In this document: positions 1-8,095 of the stretch, piece by piece | Layout: each line of letters opens with the position of its first letter | How positions within the stretch are numbered: the first letter of the stretch is position 1 | DNA from: Pauljensenia sp. | GTDB taxonomy: Bacteria > Actinomycetota > Actinomycetes > Actinomycetales > Actinomycetaceae | Direction: 5' to 3' | NCBI GenBank assembly: GCA_029983625.1 | Contig: JASBZF010000059.1 | Location: 1 to 10,450 of the forward strand | DNA length: 10,450 nt | The notes under the pieces: model-generated | Told to the model about the DNA's origin: nothing | Databases searched by the model: none | What the model saw: the letters and a program-made list of their open reading frames with translations, nothing else | Position numbers and translations under genes: made by a program

Positions 1-1
1 G

Positions 2-334
2 ACGATGATGGAATCGGTGGTTGCCGATCCGAACGGAACAAACGGGGTGGGGGGCGTTGAGGGCTACCGAGTCGGTCTGAAAACAGGTACAGCTGAGATC
101 GGCCTTGACGGTCACTCAGGTCTTGCGGGTATTGCTTCGACCACTGCGGGGATCATCCCCGCCGATAAACCCAGATTGGCGATCGCGGTTGTCATCTACA
201 ATCCAAAGGTCGCCTATCTCGCGGCCTCGTCCGCACCGCCCCTCTTTGGGCAGGTCGCCGAGGCAGCCGTCAAGAATCTCGGCATCCCCGCTTCTGCGGA
301 ACCGGCGGTTCTGTATCCATCGGCACCGCAATGA
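2..334 (+). CDS. ftsI: FtsI, division-specific class B penicillin-binding protein (C-terminal fragment)
   Basis: This is the C-terminal part of a septal D,D-transpeptidase, which crosslinks peptidoglycan stem peptides on the outer face of the membrane during division. The reading frame is open from the left edge and the 5' part of the gene lies outside the window. The third active-site motif, the KTG box, is visible at bases 80-91 (KTGT, within LKTGTAEIG), about 26 residues into the fragment. Typical features of the end of a transpeptidase domain follow: a hydrophobic strand (RLAIAVVIYNP) and a helix near the C-terminus (PLFGQVAEAAVKNLGI). No PASTA domain follows, as expected for FtsI/PBP3-type proteins. 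The SXXK and SXN motifs would be upstream. The position just before murF and mraY supports ftsI over another class B PBP. The TGA stop is at 332-334. Confidence 0.9.
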   Translation, partial: TMMESVVADPNGTNGVGGVEGYRVGLKTGTAEIGLDGHSGLAGIASTTAGIIPADKPRLAIAVVIYNPKVAYLAASSAPPLFGQVAEAAVKNLGIPASAEPAVLYPSAPQ

Positions 335-364
335 GCAAGACGATACAAAGGGCGATGAGCTGCG

Positions 365-370
365 AAGGGA
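365..370 (+). promoter_or_regulatory. Ribosome binding site that decides the murF start
   Basis: AAGGGA lies 5 bases before GTG 376. No comparable purine-rich site precedes ATG 331, where the upstream bases are mostly C/T. This favours the internal GTG start, which leaves a gap of about 41 bases after ftsI instead of an overlap. This is a sequence-only inference. Confidence 0.55.
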
Positions 371-375
371 AAAGT

Positions 376-1773
376 GTGGAACGTTCAGCACAGTGGATCG
401 CTGCCGCAACGGGCGGGCGCCTCTTAGGGGCCGATGCGCGTGTGACGGGCCCTTTTGTGACCGATTCGCGCCAGGTTGAGCCTGGATCGTGCTACTTCGC
501 GCGACGCGGCGAAACAAGCGACGGTCATGATTATGCTCAAGCCGCAGTGGATGCCGGTGCGCTTGTCCTGGTTGTGGAACGTCCCCTTCAGATCGACTGC
601 CCTCAGGTCCTTGTCGAAGACACCACATCTGCACTGGGTGACCTTGCGCGACTTCACCTGCGTGAATTGCGCGAACAGGGCAATCTCGACCTCGTCGCCG
701 TAACGGGTTCGGCGGGAAAGACAACGACGAAGGATCTGCTCTTTCAGATTCTCAGCGTCGATGGGCCAACAGTTGCCCCGAAACTGTCCTTCAATAACGA
801 AGTTGGACTTCCCCTGACGATCCTGCGGGCGAATTCGCACACCAGACATATGGTGCTTGAGATGGGGGCTTCAGGGCCTGGGCAAATCGCTTATCTCACG
901 TCGATTGCTCCCCCGGATGTTGCGATCGAACTGATGGTTGGTCACGCTCACCTGGGTGGATTCGGCTCGGTTGAGGGGATCGCCGCCGCGAAAGCTGAAC
1001 TCATTAAAGGAGCGAGACCAGCAGCTGCGCTCCTCTTGAACAATGACGATCCGCGAGTCCGTGCAATGTCTGCACTCGCTACCGGTCCGGTGAGGACTTT
1101 TTCTGCTACAGGTGCCGTGGAAGCGGATATCCGCGCTCTTCACGTGAGCGCAGACGAAGCTAATCGCGCGTGTTTTACGCTGAGCACACCCGAGGGCGAA
1201 GCTCAGGTGAATCTCGGTATTGTGGGAATTCATCACGTGACAAACGCCCTGGCGGCAGCCAGCGGTGCCCTCGCTTTAGGGATTCCTTTCGACGTGGTGG
1301 TTCGCGCCCTTAATGAGGCTAAGCCCCTGTCTCCGCATCGCATGGATGTGCGTGAACTCACCGTAGACTCCCACCCCATCACCCTCATCGACGACGCTTA
1401 CAACGCGAATCTTGATTCGATGCGCGCGGCTTTTTCTGCCCTTGCCGCTATTGGACGCAATCGTCCAAAAATTGCCGTGCTGTCTGAAATGCTCGAACTC
1501 GGAGAGGCAAGCGCTGCGATCCACCGCGAGGTCGGCATAATGGCTGACGAAGCGGGAGTGGACACGCTCATCGTGCTCGGAAGCGATGCACCCTTCTATC
1601 TTGAAGGCGCAGGGCCTCAGGTGCGCGGAGTTCTGGCCTCAGATGTGGACGATGCGATCCGAACGACTGTGGAGGCACTCACAGATGATTGCGTTGTTCT
1701 CGTCAAGGGTTCGCTGGGTTCATATTCGTGGCAGGTGGCTGACGCACTGCATAACAGGGGAGGGGCACGATGA
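376..1773 (+). CDS. murF: MurF, UDP-MurNAc-tripeptide–D-alanyl-D-alanine ligase
   Basis: This cytoplasmic ATP-dependent ligase adds D-Ala-D-Ala to UDP-MurNAc-tripeptide, the last cytoplasmic peptide step. Numbered from GTG 376 (465 aa, normal for the family), the N-terminal substrate-binding domain contains TDSRQVEPG. The ATP loop GSAGKTTT starts at residue 111, with its Lys at 115. The FNNEVGLPLT motif is at 139-148, with LEMGASGPGQ after it. DDAYNANLD at 339-347 is the MurF-type signature in the C-terminal ligase domain. The usual form is DAYNANPDS, so Leu replaces Pro here. Two starts are possible. ATG 331 overlaps the ftsI stop (ATGA) but has no Shine-Dalgarno. GTG 376 has AAGGGA at 365-370 with a 5-base spacer, and the protein then begins close to the usual MurF N-terminus (ERSAQWIAAATGG). 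I chose 376. The stop overlaps the mraY start (ATGA). Confidence 0.95.
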   Translation: MERSAQWIAAATGGRLLGADARVTGPFVTDSRQVEPGSCYFARRGETSDGHDYAQAAVDAGALVLVVERPLQIDCPQVLVEDTTSALGDLARLHLRELREQGNLDLVAVTGSAGKTTTKDLLFQILSVDGPTVAPKLSFNNEVGLPLTILRANSHTRHMVLEMGASGPGQIAYLTSIAPPDVAIELMVGHAHLGGFGSVEGIAAAKAELIKGARPAAALLLNNDDPRVRAMSALATGPVRTFSATGAVEADIRALHVSADEANRACFTLSTPEGEAQVNLGIVGIHHVTNALAAASGALALGIPFDVVVRALNEAKPLSPHRMDVRELTVDSHPITLIDDAYNANLDSMRAAFSALAAIGRNRPKIAVLSEMLELGEASAAIHREVGIMADEAGVDTLIVLGSDAPFYLEGAGPQVRGVLASDVDDAIRTTVEALTDDCVVLVKGSLGSYSWQVADALHNRGGAR

Positions 1774-2855
1774 TCGGTCTGATCGCGGCCTTCGTGATCG
1801 CGATGGTGCTGTCTGTCCTGGGAACTCCGATTCTTATTCGTTTCCTTGTGTCGCACCAGTACGGGCAGTTCATTCGTCAAGACGGCCCAACGCAGCACCT
1901 GACGAAGCGCGGTACGCCGACAATGGGTGGCGTGATGATCGTCCTTGCCACGGTTATCGCCTGGATCATCGGTTCGTCAATCTCAGGTGCTGGCCCATCC
2001 TGGTCGGGTCTGTGTCTGCTTGTGCTTTTTGTGGGCTTGGGCATGATCGGTCTTCTCGATGACGGCATTAAGATCATGCGTCAACGTTCCCTGGGTTTAC
2101 ATCCCTGGGGGAAAATTATCGGCCAGATCGCCGTTGCTTCTCTTTTCGCGTGGATGTCGATCGTAGGAGCTGACGAATACGGGCGCACTCCCGCATCTTT
2201 GGCTTTCTCTGTGACGCGCCCAAGCGGGGTGACCTTGGCATTTGCGGGCCTTGGCATTGGGATTTTCCTTTACTTCCTGTGGACGAACTTTATTGTTGCG
2301 GCGTGGTCAAATGCCGTGAACCTGACAGACGGTCTGGATGGGCTTGCGACCGGCTGTTCGATCTTCGTGTTTGGTGCCTACACCTTTGTCACGTATTTTC
2401 AGCAGATTCAGTCCTGCGTGGTTCCCAACGGCAATATGGCGGCCTGCTACTCCACGCGCGATCCGCTGGACCTTGCAGTGTTCTCAACCGCGCTCATCGG
2501 TGCGCTTGCAGGATTCTTATGGTGGAATGCTTCACCGGCGCAGATCTTCATGGGGGACACGGGATCTCTCGCCCTCGGAGGTGCCTTCGCGGGAATGTCG
2601 ATTCTGACGCATACCGTGTTCCTTGCGGTCCTCATTGGCGGTCTTTTCGTCGCGATCATCATGTCTGATGTCATCCAGATTTCGGTCTTCAAGGCGACAC
2701 GTCAGCGTGTCTTCCGAATGGCGCCGCTCCATCATCACTTTGAGCTCAAAGGATGGCAGGAAGTGACGATCGTGATCCGTTTTTGGCTGCTTGCTGCGAT
2801 TTTTGCCATCACAGGAGCGGGACTCTTCTACGCTGAATGGGCGGCACAACTGTGA
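1770..2855 (+). CDS. mraY: MraY, phospho-N-acetylmuramoyl-pentapeptide transferase
   Basis: This integral membrane enzyme transfers phospho-MurNAc-pentapeptide from UDP to undecaprenyl phosphate, making lipid I on the inner face of the membrane. The 361-aa length matches the family. Hydrophobic segments run through the protein, consistent with about ten transmembrane helices. Family motifs are all present: TPTMGG at 49-54, the Asp pair LLDDG (D97, D98), NAVNLTDGLDGLA at 181-193 (D187, D190), MGDTGSLALGG at 261-271 (D263), and PLHHHFELKGW with three His at 321-323. The extracytoplasmic stretch around 211-235 carries two Cys (216, 227) before RDPLDLAVF. ATG 1770 overlaps the murF stop as ATGA, and AGGGGAGGGG at 1756-1765 gives a strong ribosome binding site. 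Function is very secure. Confidence 0.97.
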   Translation: MIGLIAAFVIAMVLSVLGTPILIRFLVSHQYGQFIRQDGPTQHLTKRGTPTMGGVMIVLATVIAWIIGSSISGAGPSWSGLCLLVLFVGLGMIGLLDDGIKIMRQRSLGLHPWGKIIGQIAVASLFAWMSIVGADEYGRTPASLAFSVTRPSGVTLAFAGLGIGIFLYFLWTNFIVAAWSNAVNLTDGLDGLATGCSIFVFGAYTFVTYFQQIQSCVVPNGNMAACYSTRDPLDLAVFSTALIGALAGFLWWNASPAQIFMGDTGSLALGGAFAGMSILTHTVFLAVLIGGLFVAIIMSDVIQISVFKATRQRVFRMAPLHHHFELKGWQEVTIVIRFWLLAAIFAITGAGLFYAEWAAQL

Positions 2856-4297
2856 ACACTGTGGTTGCGATCATCGGTTGGGGACGTTCGGGTCGTTCGG
2901 CGGCGCGCGCCTTGCTTGCGCGCGGCTATCGGGTAGAAGCTTTCGATCAATGCGAACCTGAAGTACGCGATGAGAGTGACGAAGCGGTGACGCTGCACAT
3001 CTGCCCTGATCCACGTGAACTTGCGCATGTGGTTGTGAGCCGTCGCCCTCTTTTCATCGTGGTGTCGCCGGGGATCAGCGCGCAGGCCCCGATTTTTGCC
3101 GCCGCACATCAGGCCGACATTGAAGTCATTGGGGAAGTGGAGCTTGCGTGGCGCCTCCAAGAGGCGGGCCCTCATGCGGGTCGTCCCTGGCTCGTGGTGA
3201 CGGGTACGAACGGTAAAACAACGACGGTTGGGATGCTTGCTGCGATCCTTCGCGCAAACGGTGAAAATGTGCGCGAAGTCGGGAATATTGGAACTGCGAT
3301 CACCGAGGCAATCGATTCGGATGCGCAGGTCTTCGCCGTGGAAATGTCGAGCTTCCAGCTGCACACCACTGTCACGGTTTCGCCTCAGGCATCCGTGTGT
3401 CTGAACGTGGATGCAGATCATCTGGACTGGCATGGAAGTGCTGAAGCCTATGCGGCTGATAAGGCGCGGATCTATGAGCGCACGCAAGTCGCCTGTGTGT
3501 ATCCAGCACAGGATTCTCGCGTGGAACGGATGGTCGAAGAAGCTGATGTGATCGAGGGGGCTCGCGCGATCGGCACGACTCTTGAGATCCCCGCAGTGTC
3601 ACAGGTCGGTCTTGTCGAAGACGTCCTCGTCGATCGGGCTTTCCTGGAAGATCGTCGCACGCACGCTCTTGAACTTGCTCGCCTGTGCGATCTGGAACCC
3701 GCCTACGGTCCGTGTCCGTCTCCGGCAGTGATTGCTGATGCGCTTGCAGCTGCGGCTTTAGCGCGCGCTCACGGTGTCGCGCCTGAGGCGGTGTCGCAGG
3801 GCTTGCGTCGCTTTGTTCCTGCCAGCCATCGTCGCAGCCTTATCGGCCAGGCGGCGGATGTGAATTGGATCGATGATTCCAAGGCGACGAATGCGCATGC
3901 AGCACTCGCGTCGCTTGAAGGTGTTCCTTATGGGCGGGCGATCTGGATTTTCGGTGGGGATGCGAAGGGGCAGGATTTCAGGGAGCTTGTGACACGTGTG
4001 GCCCCCCGTTTGCGCGGTGTTGTCGTCATCGGTGAGGATCGAGAGCCGGAGGTGTCGGCTTTGAAGGCATACGCTCCGCAGGTGCCTTTCGTGGAGGTTG
4101 ATGCTCACGAGGACTGGATGTTCTCCGTGGTGAACGAGGCGGTTGCGCTGTCAAGGCCGGGCGATACTGTCGTGTTGGCTCCCGCTACCGCATCTTGGGA
4201 TCAGTTCCGTGATTACGGTGAGCGTGGTCGCGTGTTCGCCGATGCGGTGCGCAGGCTTGCTCAGCAGTGGGGAAGAGCCGATGATGGCGCGCTCTGA
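2852..4297 (+). CDS. murD: MurD, UDP-MurNAc-L-alanine–D-glutamate ligase
   Basis: This cytoplasmic ATP-dependent ligase adds D-Glu to UDP-MurNAc-L-Ala. Numbered from GTG 2852 (481 aa), the N-terminal Rossmann-like domain starts VAIIGWGRSGRSAA and has VSPGIS near 71-76. The central domain has the ATP loop TGTNGKTTT at 117-125, EMSSFQLH at 164-171 and NVDADHLDWHGS at 185-196. The C-terminal domain has WIDDSKATNAHAA and FGGDAKGQDF. These separate MurD from MurC, MurE and MurF. GTG 2852 overlaps the mraY stop as GTGA, the same arrangement as murG/murC and murC/ftsQ, so I prefer it. An in-frame ATG at 2837 would add five residues but has no nearby Shine-Dalgarno. The site before 2852 is also weak, so translational coupling is likely. 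The 3' end overlaps ftsW by 17 bases. Confidence 0.95.
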   Translation: MNTVVAIIGWGRSGRSAARALLARGYRVEAFDQCEPEVRDESDEAVTLHICPDPRELAHVVVSRRPLFIVVSPGISAQAPIFAAAHQADIEVIGEVELAWRLQEAGPHAGRPWLVVTGTNGKTTTVGMLAAILRANGENVREVGNIGTAITEAIDSDAQVFAVEMSSFQLHTTVTVSPQASVCLNVDADHLDWHGSAEAYAADKARIYERTQVACVYPAQDSRVERMVEEADVIEGARAIGTTLEIPAVSQVGLVEDVLVDRAFLEDRRTHALELARLCDLEPAYGPCPSPAVIADALAAAALARAHGVAPEAVSQGLRRFVPASHRRSLIGQAADVNWIDDSKATNAHAALASLEGVPYGRAIWIFGGDAKGQDFRELVTRVAPRLRGVVVIGEDREPEVSALKAYAPQVPFVEVDAHEDWMFSVVNEAVALSRPGDTVVLAPATASWDQFRDYGERGRVFADAVRRLAQQWGRADDGAL

Positions 4298-5543
4298 TCT
4301 TTTTTCTCGCATCACACGGGCAATTCCACGTTTTGAGTTCGGGCGCGATGAGGACTCACGCGCTGAAATCTCACCGGTTTCCACCTACTATCTCATTGTC
4401 GTTTCCGCGATTGTTCTGACGCTCTTTGGACTACTCATGGGTTTTTCTGCGCAGTCGGTGACAGCGATTGCCGCAGGTGACAACCCCTATGTCGCGTACT
4501 TGCGTCCTCTGACTTTCATCCTTGTTGCCCTCATTCTCGCTTGCGTGGTTGCGTGTATTCCTGTTTGGTTTTTTAAACGCTTCGCGGTTCTTTTTTTCTG
4601 GATCACCATTGCGTTCCAAGTTCTTGTATTCACTCCTTTGGGTAGGGCCGAAGGCGGTAACACGAACTGGTTGTATATCCCAGGATTACCTTTTCTTGTG
4701 CAGCCTTCAGAGTTTTTAAAGCTCGCCCTCGTCCTCGTTTTAGCGAGTTCTCTTTCGTATTCGAAGACTCGTCTGGATGACTGGCGACAAATCCTGGTGA
4801 AAATTGGAGGGTTGACCTTTGCTGCGCTCTTTATGATCCTCTTGGGACACGATATGGGGACCTCCATTATTGTGATCGCTGCGGCTCTGGGGACGCTCTG
4901 GGTTTCAGGGGTGCCGAAACGCTGGTTCCTTTTCCTTGGAATGATGCTGGTGCCTCCGGCGACTTTCTTCGTCTACTACAACCCGACGCGACTTCGCCGT
5001 ATTCTTGCGATCCTGCCAGGAAATGCGACGCGTAATCTTTCCGCTCCCGAGCAGATCGATCATTCGTTATGGGCCTTTGGTTCGGGTGGTCTTTCTGGTT
5101 TAGGTCCGGGAGCTTCGCGTGAGAAATGGAATTACCTCCAGGCGGCGCACACGGATTTTATTTTCGCGATCGTGGGGGAGGAGTTCGGTCTTTTAGGGAC
5201 GCTTGCGGTGATTCTTGCCTTCGGCTTACTCGTGTACGGGATGCTGCGCCTCGTCCGTTCGAGTCAGGATGCTTTTGTGCGCCTGGCGGCCGGGGGCGTT
5301 GCCTCGTGGATCGGCCTTCAAGCTGTGGTCAATATTTTCTCAGTGACCAAGATCGGGCCGGTGATTGGTGTGCCTTTACCTCTGGTGTCCTACGGGGGTT
5401 CTTCTTTCCTTGCGACGGCAATTGCGATTGGCGTGGTGTTGTCTTTTGCGAGGGAGGAAGCGGGGATGTCCAGGTGGGGGATTTTTCATGTGCTCATCCG
5501 TCGGCGCGACCCGAGGATCACTCCTCAGCCCAGGCGCGTCTGA
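4281..5543 (+). CDS. ftsW: FtsW, septal SEDS peptidoglycan glycosyltransferase
   Basis: This polytopic membrane protein of the SEDS family polymerises lipid II into glycan strands at the septum, paired with the class B PBP FtsI. From ATG 4281 it has 420 aa: a cytoplasmic N-terminus of about 35 residues, then about ten hydrophobic segments, then a basic C-terminal tail (RRRDPRITPQPRRV). Motifs seen are NTNWLYIPGLPFLVQPSEFLKLA at about 127-149, GHDMGTS at 189-195, the large extracytoplasmic loop with GLGPGASREKWNYLQ and AAHTDFIFAIVGEEFG at 288-303, and PLPLVSYGGSSF at 366-377. D292 in TDFIFA matches the catalytic Asp position of SEDS enzymes. Context separates it from RodA. The open frame continues upstream to 4143 inside murD, but GGGGAAGAG at 4269-4277 supports ATG 4281 or the adjacent ATG 4284. 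Confidence 0.95.
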   Translation: MMARSDLFSRITRAIPRFEFGRDEDSRAEISPVSTYYLIVVSAIVLTLFGLLMGFSAQSVTAIAAGDNPYVAYLRPLTFILVALILACVVACIPVWFFKRFAVLFFWITIAFQVLVFTPLGRAEGGNTNWLYIPGLPFLVQPSEFLKLALVLVLASSLSYSKTRLDDWRQILVKIGGLTFAALFMILLGHDMGTSIIVIAAALGTLWVSGVPKRWFLFLGMMLVPPATFFVYYNPTRLRRILAILPGNATRNLSAPEQIDHSLWAFGSGGLSGLGPGASREKWNYLQAAHTDFIFAIVGEEFGLLGTLAVILAFGLLVYGMLRLVRSSQDAFVRLAAGGVASWIGLQAVVNIFSVTKIGPVIGVPLPLVSYGGSSFLATAIAIGVVLSFAREEAGMSRWGIFHVLIRRRDPRITPQPRRV

Positions 5544-5560
5544 GGTTTCTTCGTAGATCG

Positions 5561-5570
5561 AGGGAGGAAA
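5561..5570 (+). promoter_or_regulatory. Strong ribosome binding site of murG
   Basis: AGGGAGGAAA lies just before GTG 5574, in the 30-base gap after ftsW. murG is the one gene of the mur run that does not overlap its upstream neighbour, and this site suggests it initiates independently. It also fixes the murG start. Confidence 0.7.
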
Positions 5571-5573
5571 ATC

Positions 5574-6689
5574 GTGAGTTCCAGGATCGTGGTGGCTGGC
5601 GGTGGGACCGCAGGTCATGTCAATCCTCTTCTTGCAACCGCAGGAGAGTTACGGGCTCGCGGCTATCAGCTTCAGGCTTTGGGAACGAAGGAAGGGCTTG
5701 AGGCTGATCTTGTCAAAGCGGCGGGTTTTTCTTTCACTGTGATTGAGAAAGCCCCGTTCCCGCGCCGCCCCTCCGTATCGGCTTTGCATTTTCCTGGGAA
5801 ATGGCGCAGGGCGCTTGCTGAATGCGAGAAGGTCATCGAGGGCGCAGCCTGCGTTGTGGGTTTTGGTGGATACGTGTCCACTCCCGCTTATCGGGCTGCT
5901 CAACGTCTGGGTGTGCCGCTTGTCATTCATGAGCAGAATGCGCGTCCTGGGCTTGCGAATCGCTTCGGGGCGCGTTTTGCTCAGCTTCTGGGGTTGACCT
6001 TTGCGAATACGCCTTTGGTGGCGCGCCGAGGGCGAACAGAGCTTGTGGGACTTCCGCTCCGACCTGCGATTCGCGATCTCGCCCTCGCGCGTAGAACTCC
6101 TGAGGGGGCGTATCGGGCACGTGTGGCGGCTGCTGAGCGTCTCGGCCTTGATCCGAACTGTCGGATCCTCTTGGTGACGGGGGGTTCCTTGGGGGCTTTG
6201 AGTCTGAATGAGGCGATGTGTGCGGCCGCGAAGGCTCTTCCTGAGGGGGTCGCTGTTGTTCACCTGACGGGTCGAGGTAAAGATGCTCCTGTGCGAGCCG
6301 CTGTGGATGCTGCCGGTGTTGCTGATCGTTGGCTGATTCGTGAGTATTTACAGACGATGGAAGACGCGCTTGCCGTGGCGGATCTTGTTGTGTGTCGTTC
6401 GGGGGCCGGGACGGTCGCGGAGATGACCGCACTGGGTGTGCCGTGTATTTATGTGCCCCTTCCGATTGGAAACGGCGAGCAGCGCCTGAATGCTCACGAT
6501 CATGTGGTTTCGGGAGGTGCCCTATTGATCCCGGATGCGCATCTTGATGCTGATGTTGTGAAAACTCAGGTTTTCTCTCTTGTGCTGTCTTCGCAGTTGG
6601 ATGACATGGCTCAGGCTTCGCATGATCTTGGACGAGTGGATGCCGCATCGGATTTCGCGACCCTTATTGAAGAGGTGATGGGACAGTGA
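5574..6689 (+). CDS. murG: MurG, UDP-GlcNAc:lipid I N-acetylglucosaminyltransferase
   Basis: This membrane-associated GT-B glycosyltransferase on the cytoplasmic face adds GlcNAc to lipid I to make lipid II. At 371 aa it is normal in length. The N-terminal acceptor domain has GGGTAGHVNP at 9-18, the second glycine loop GFGGYVSTPA at 96-105 and HEQNARPG at 119-126. The C-terminal donor domain has TGGSLGA at 202-208, RSGAGTVAEM at 275-284 and PLPIGNGEQRLNA at 295-307, the region that binds UDP-GlcNAc. The GTG start at 5574 is supported by a strong ribosome binding site and by the family-typical N-terminus only a few residues before the first glycine loop. The TGA stop overlaps the murC GTG start (GTGA at 6686-6689). 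Confidence 0.96.
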   Translation: MSSRIVVAGGGTAGHVNPLLATAGELRARGYQLQALGTKEGLEADLVKAAGFSFTVIEKAPFPRRPSVSALHFPGKWRRALAECEKVIEGAACVVGFGGYVSTPAYRAAQRLGVPLVIHEQNARPGLANRFGARFAQLLGLTFANTPLVARRGRTELVGLPLRPAIRDLALARRTPEGAYRARVAAAERLGLDPNCRILLVTGGSLGALSLNEAMCAAAKALPEGVAVVHLTGRGKDAPVRAAVDAAGVADRWLIREYLQTMEDALAVADLVVCRSGAGTVAEMTALGVPCIYVPLPIGNGEQRLNAHDHVVSGGALLIPDAHLDADVVKTQVFSLVLSSQLDDMAQASHDLGRVDAASDFATLIEEVMGQ

Positions 6690-8095
6690 AGGGGGCTGGA
6701 CGCTTCACGCAGATCGACGGGCGTTTCCATTTCATCGGTATTGGTGGCGCGGGTATGTCGGTGGTGGCTGAGCTTCTTGTGAACAGGGGCGCGTGCGTGT
6801 CAGGATCCGATCGCTGTGCGTCGGCCCTGCTGCGTCGTCTTGAGGGTTTAGGGATTGAGGTTCATGTCGGCCACGATGCGCGCAATGTTCCGTCCGATGC
6901 GACGGTGGTGGTGTCAACGGCGATTCAAGAGTCGAATCCAGAGTTGGCGTGCGCGCGTCAGCGTGGGCAGAGTGTTCTTCATCGTTCGCAGGCACTTGCT
7001 TTAGCTGCGTCCGGTATGCGTTTCATCGGTGTTGCTGGCGCTCATGGGAAGACAACGACTTCGGGGATGCTGGCTGTTGCATTGCGTGAGGCTGGTGAAG
7101 ATCCTTCGGTGGCGGTGGGAGGAATTGTCCCGCAGTTCGGGTCGGGAGCCTATCTGGGGTCGGGGGATTTTTTCGTTGCCGAGGCCGATGAGTCCGATGG
7201 TTCTTTCCTCAACTATTCGCCCTCGATTGAAATCGTCACGAATGTTGAGCCGGATCATCTGGACCGCTATGAGGATGCCGGGGCTTTTGAAGAGATTTTC
7301 CTTGATTTTTCACGTCGTCTTACGCCTCAGGGGGTGCTTGTGTGCTGCGCTGAGGATCCCGGTGCGGCACGTCTTGCGGTAGCTGCACGCAAGGAAGGGC
7401 GGCGTGTGCTGAGCTATGGTCGTCCTGCGAAGTGTGCGGGAGCTGTGGATGTGCAGATTGTCGATGTGGTGTCGTCAGCAAAGGGCGTGAGTGCGACTGT
7501 AAGAAGTAGCGCTGCTCAGGTGCGTCTCGAACTTGCTGTACCGGGTGTTCATAACATTCTCAATGCGACGGCTGCGTGGATCGCGGGTGTGGAGTGCGGT
7601 GTGGCTCCTGAAGAAATGGCGCGCGCTCTTGCTGCGTTCACGGGGACGTCGAGGCGTTTTGAGTGGCGAGGTGCTGTGGGGGAGCGCCGGGTTTTTGACG
7701 ATTACGCGCATCATCCGACCGAAGTGTCAGCTGCGATCGCTCAGGCACGCCTTGTCGCTGGGGAAGGTGAGGTCGTGGTGCTTTTCCAGCCGCATTTGTT
7801 TTCGCGTACACGTTTTTTTGCTGCGGCATTTGCTCGCGCTCTCAGTGAGGCGGATCATGTGGTGTTGACCGATATTTACGCTGCGCGAGAAGAACCTGAG
7901 GAGGGGGTAAGTGCTGCGTTGATTTCTGATGGGATCGAGGGCGCGCGTTTCGTTCCGAATATGTATGACGCTGCTCGTGTGGCTGCTCGCCTGTGTCCCG
8001 CAGATGGTCTTCTTGTCACAATGGGTGCCGGTTCGGTGACCGAATGTGCTGAGGTTGTTCTTGATGAGTGGCGTACTGGGGCGGGTGACCAGTGA
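6686..8095 (+). CDS. murC: MurC, UDP-N-acetylmuramate–L-alanine ligase
   Basis: This cytoplasmic ATP-dependent ligase adds L-Ala to UDP-MurNAc and so starts stem-peptide synthesis. The 469-aa product has the complete MurC pattern. The N-terminal UDP-binding domain has FIGIGGAGMS at 16-25 and SGSD at 39-42. The central domain has the ATP loop AGAHGKTTT at 117-125, AEADESDGSF at 165-174 and NVEPDHLDRY at 186-195. The C-terminal domain has GVHNILNA at 287-294, RRFEW at 323-327, DDYAHHPTE at 338-346, PHLFSRT at 369-375 and DIYAAREEP at 396-404. The GTG start at 6686 overlaps the murG stop as GTGA. A GAGGTGA site at 6672-6678, with a 7-base spacer, sits inside the end of murG. The gene ends in another GTGA overlap with ftsQ. 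Confidence 0.96.
   Translation: MKGAGRFTQIDGRFHFIGIGGAGMSVVAELLVNRGACVSGSDRCASALLRRLEGLGIEVHVGHDARNVPSDATVVVSTAIQESNPELACARQRGQSVLHRSQALALAASGMRFIGVAGAHGKTTTSGMLAVALREAGEDPSVAVGGIVPQFGSGAYLGSGDFFVAEADESDGSFLNYSPSIEIVTNVEPDHLDRYEDAGAFEEIFLDFSRRLTPQGVLVCCAEDPGAARLAVAARKEGRRVLSYGRPAKCAGAVDVQIVDVVSSAKGVSATVRSSAAQVRLELAVPGVHNILNATAAWIAGVECGVAPEEMARALAAFTGTSRRFEWRGAVGERRVFDDYAHHPTEVSAAIAQARLVAGEGEVVVLFQPHLFSRTRFFAAAFARALSEADHVVLTDIYAAREEPEEGVSAALISDGIEGARFVPNMYDAARVAARLCPADGLLVTMGAGSVTECAEVVLDEWRTGAGDQ

Noticed and set aside
4143..4280. Upstream extension of the ftsW frame
   Set aside because: It lies wholly inside the end of murD and would add 46 residues not expected for FtsW. The ribosome binding site at 4269-4277 supports ATG 4281 or 4284.
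5923..6648. Long open frame on the minus strand (241 codons) opposite murG
   Set aside because: Its composition (Gln, Pro, His, Arg, Ser) is that of a shadow of the murG codon pattern, and murG itself is certain.
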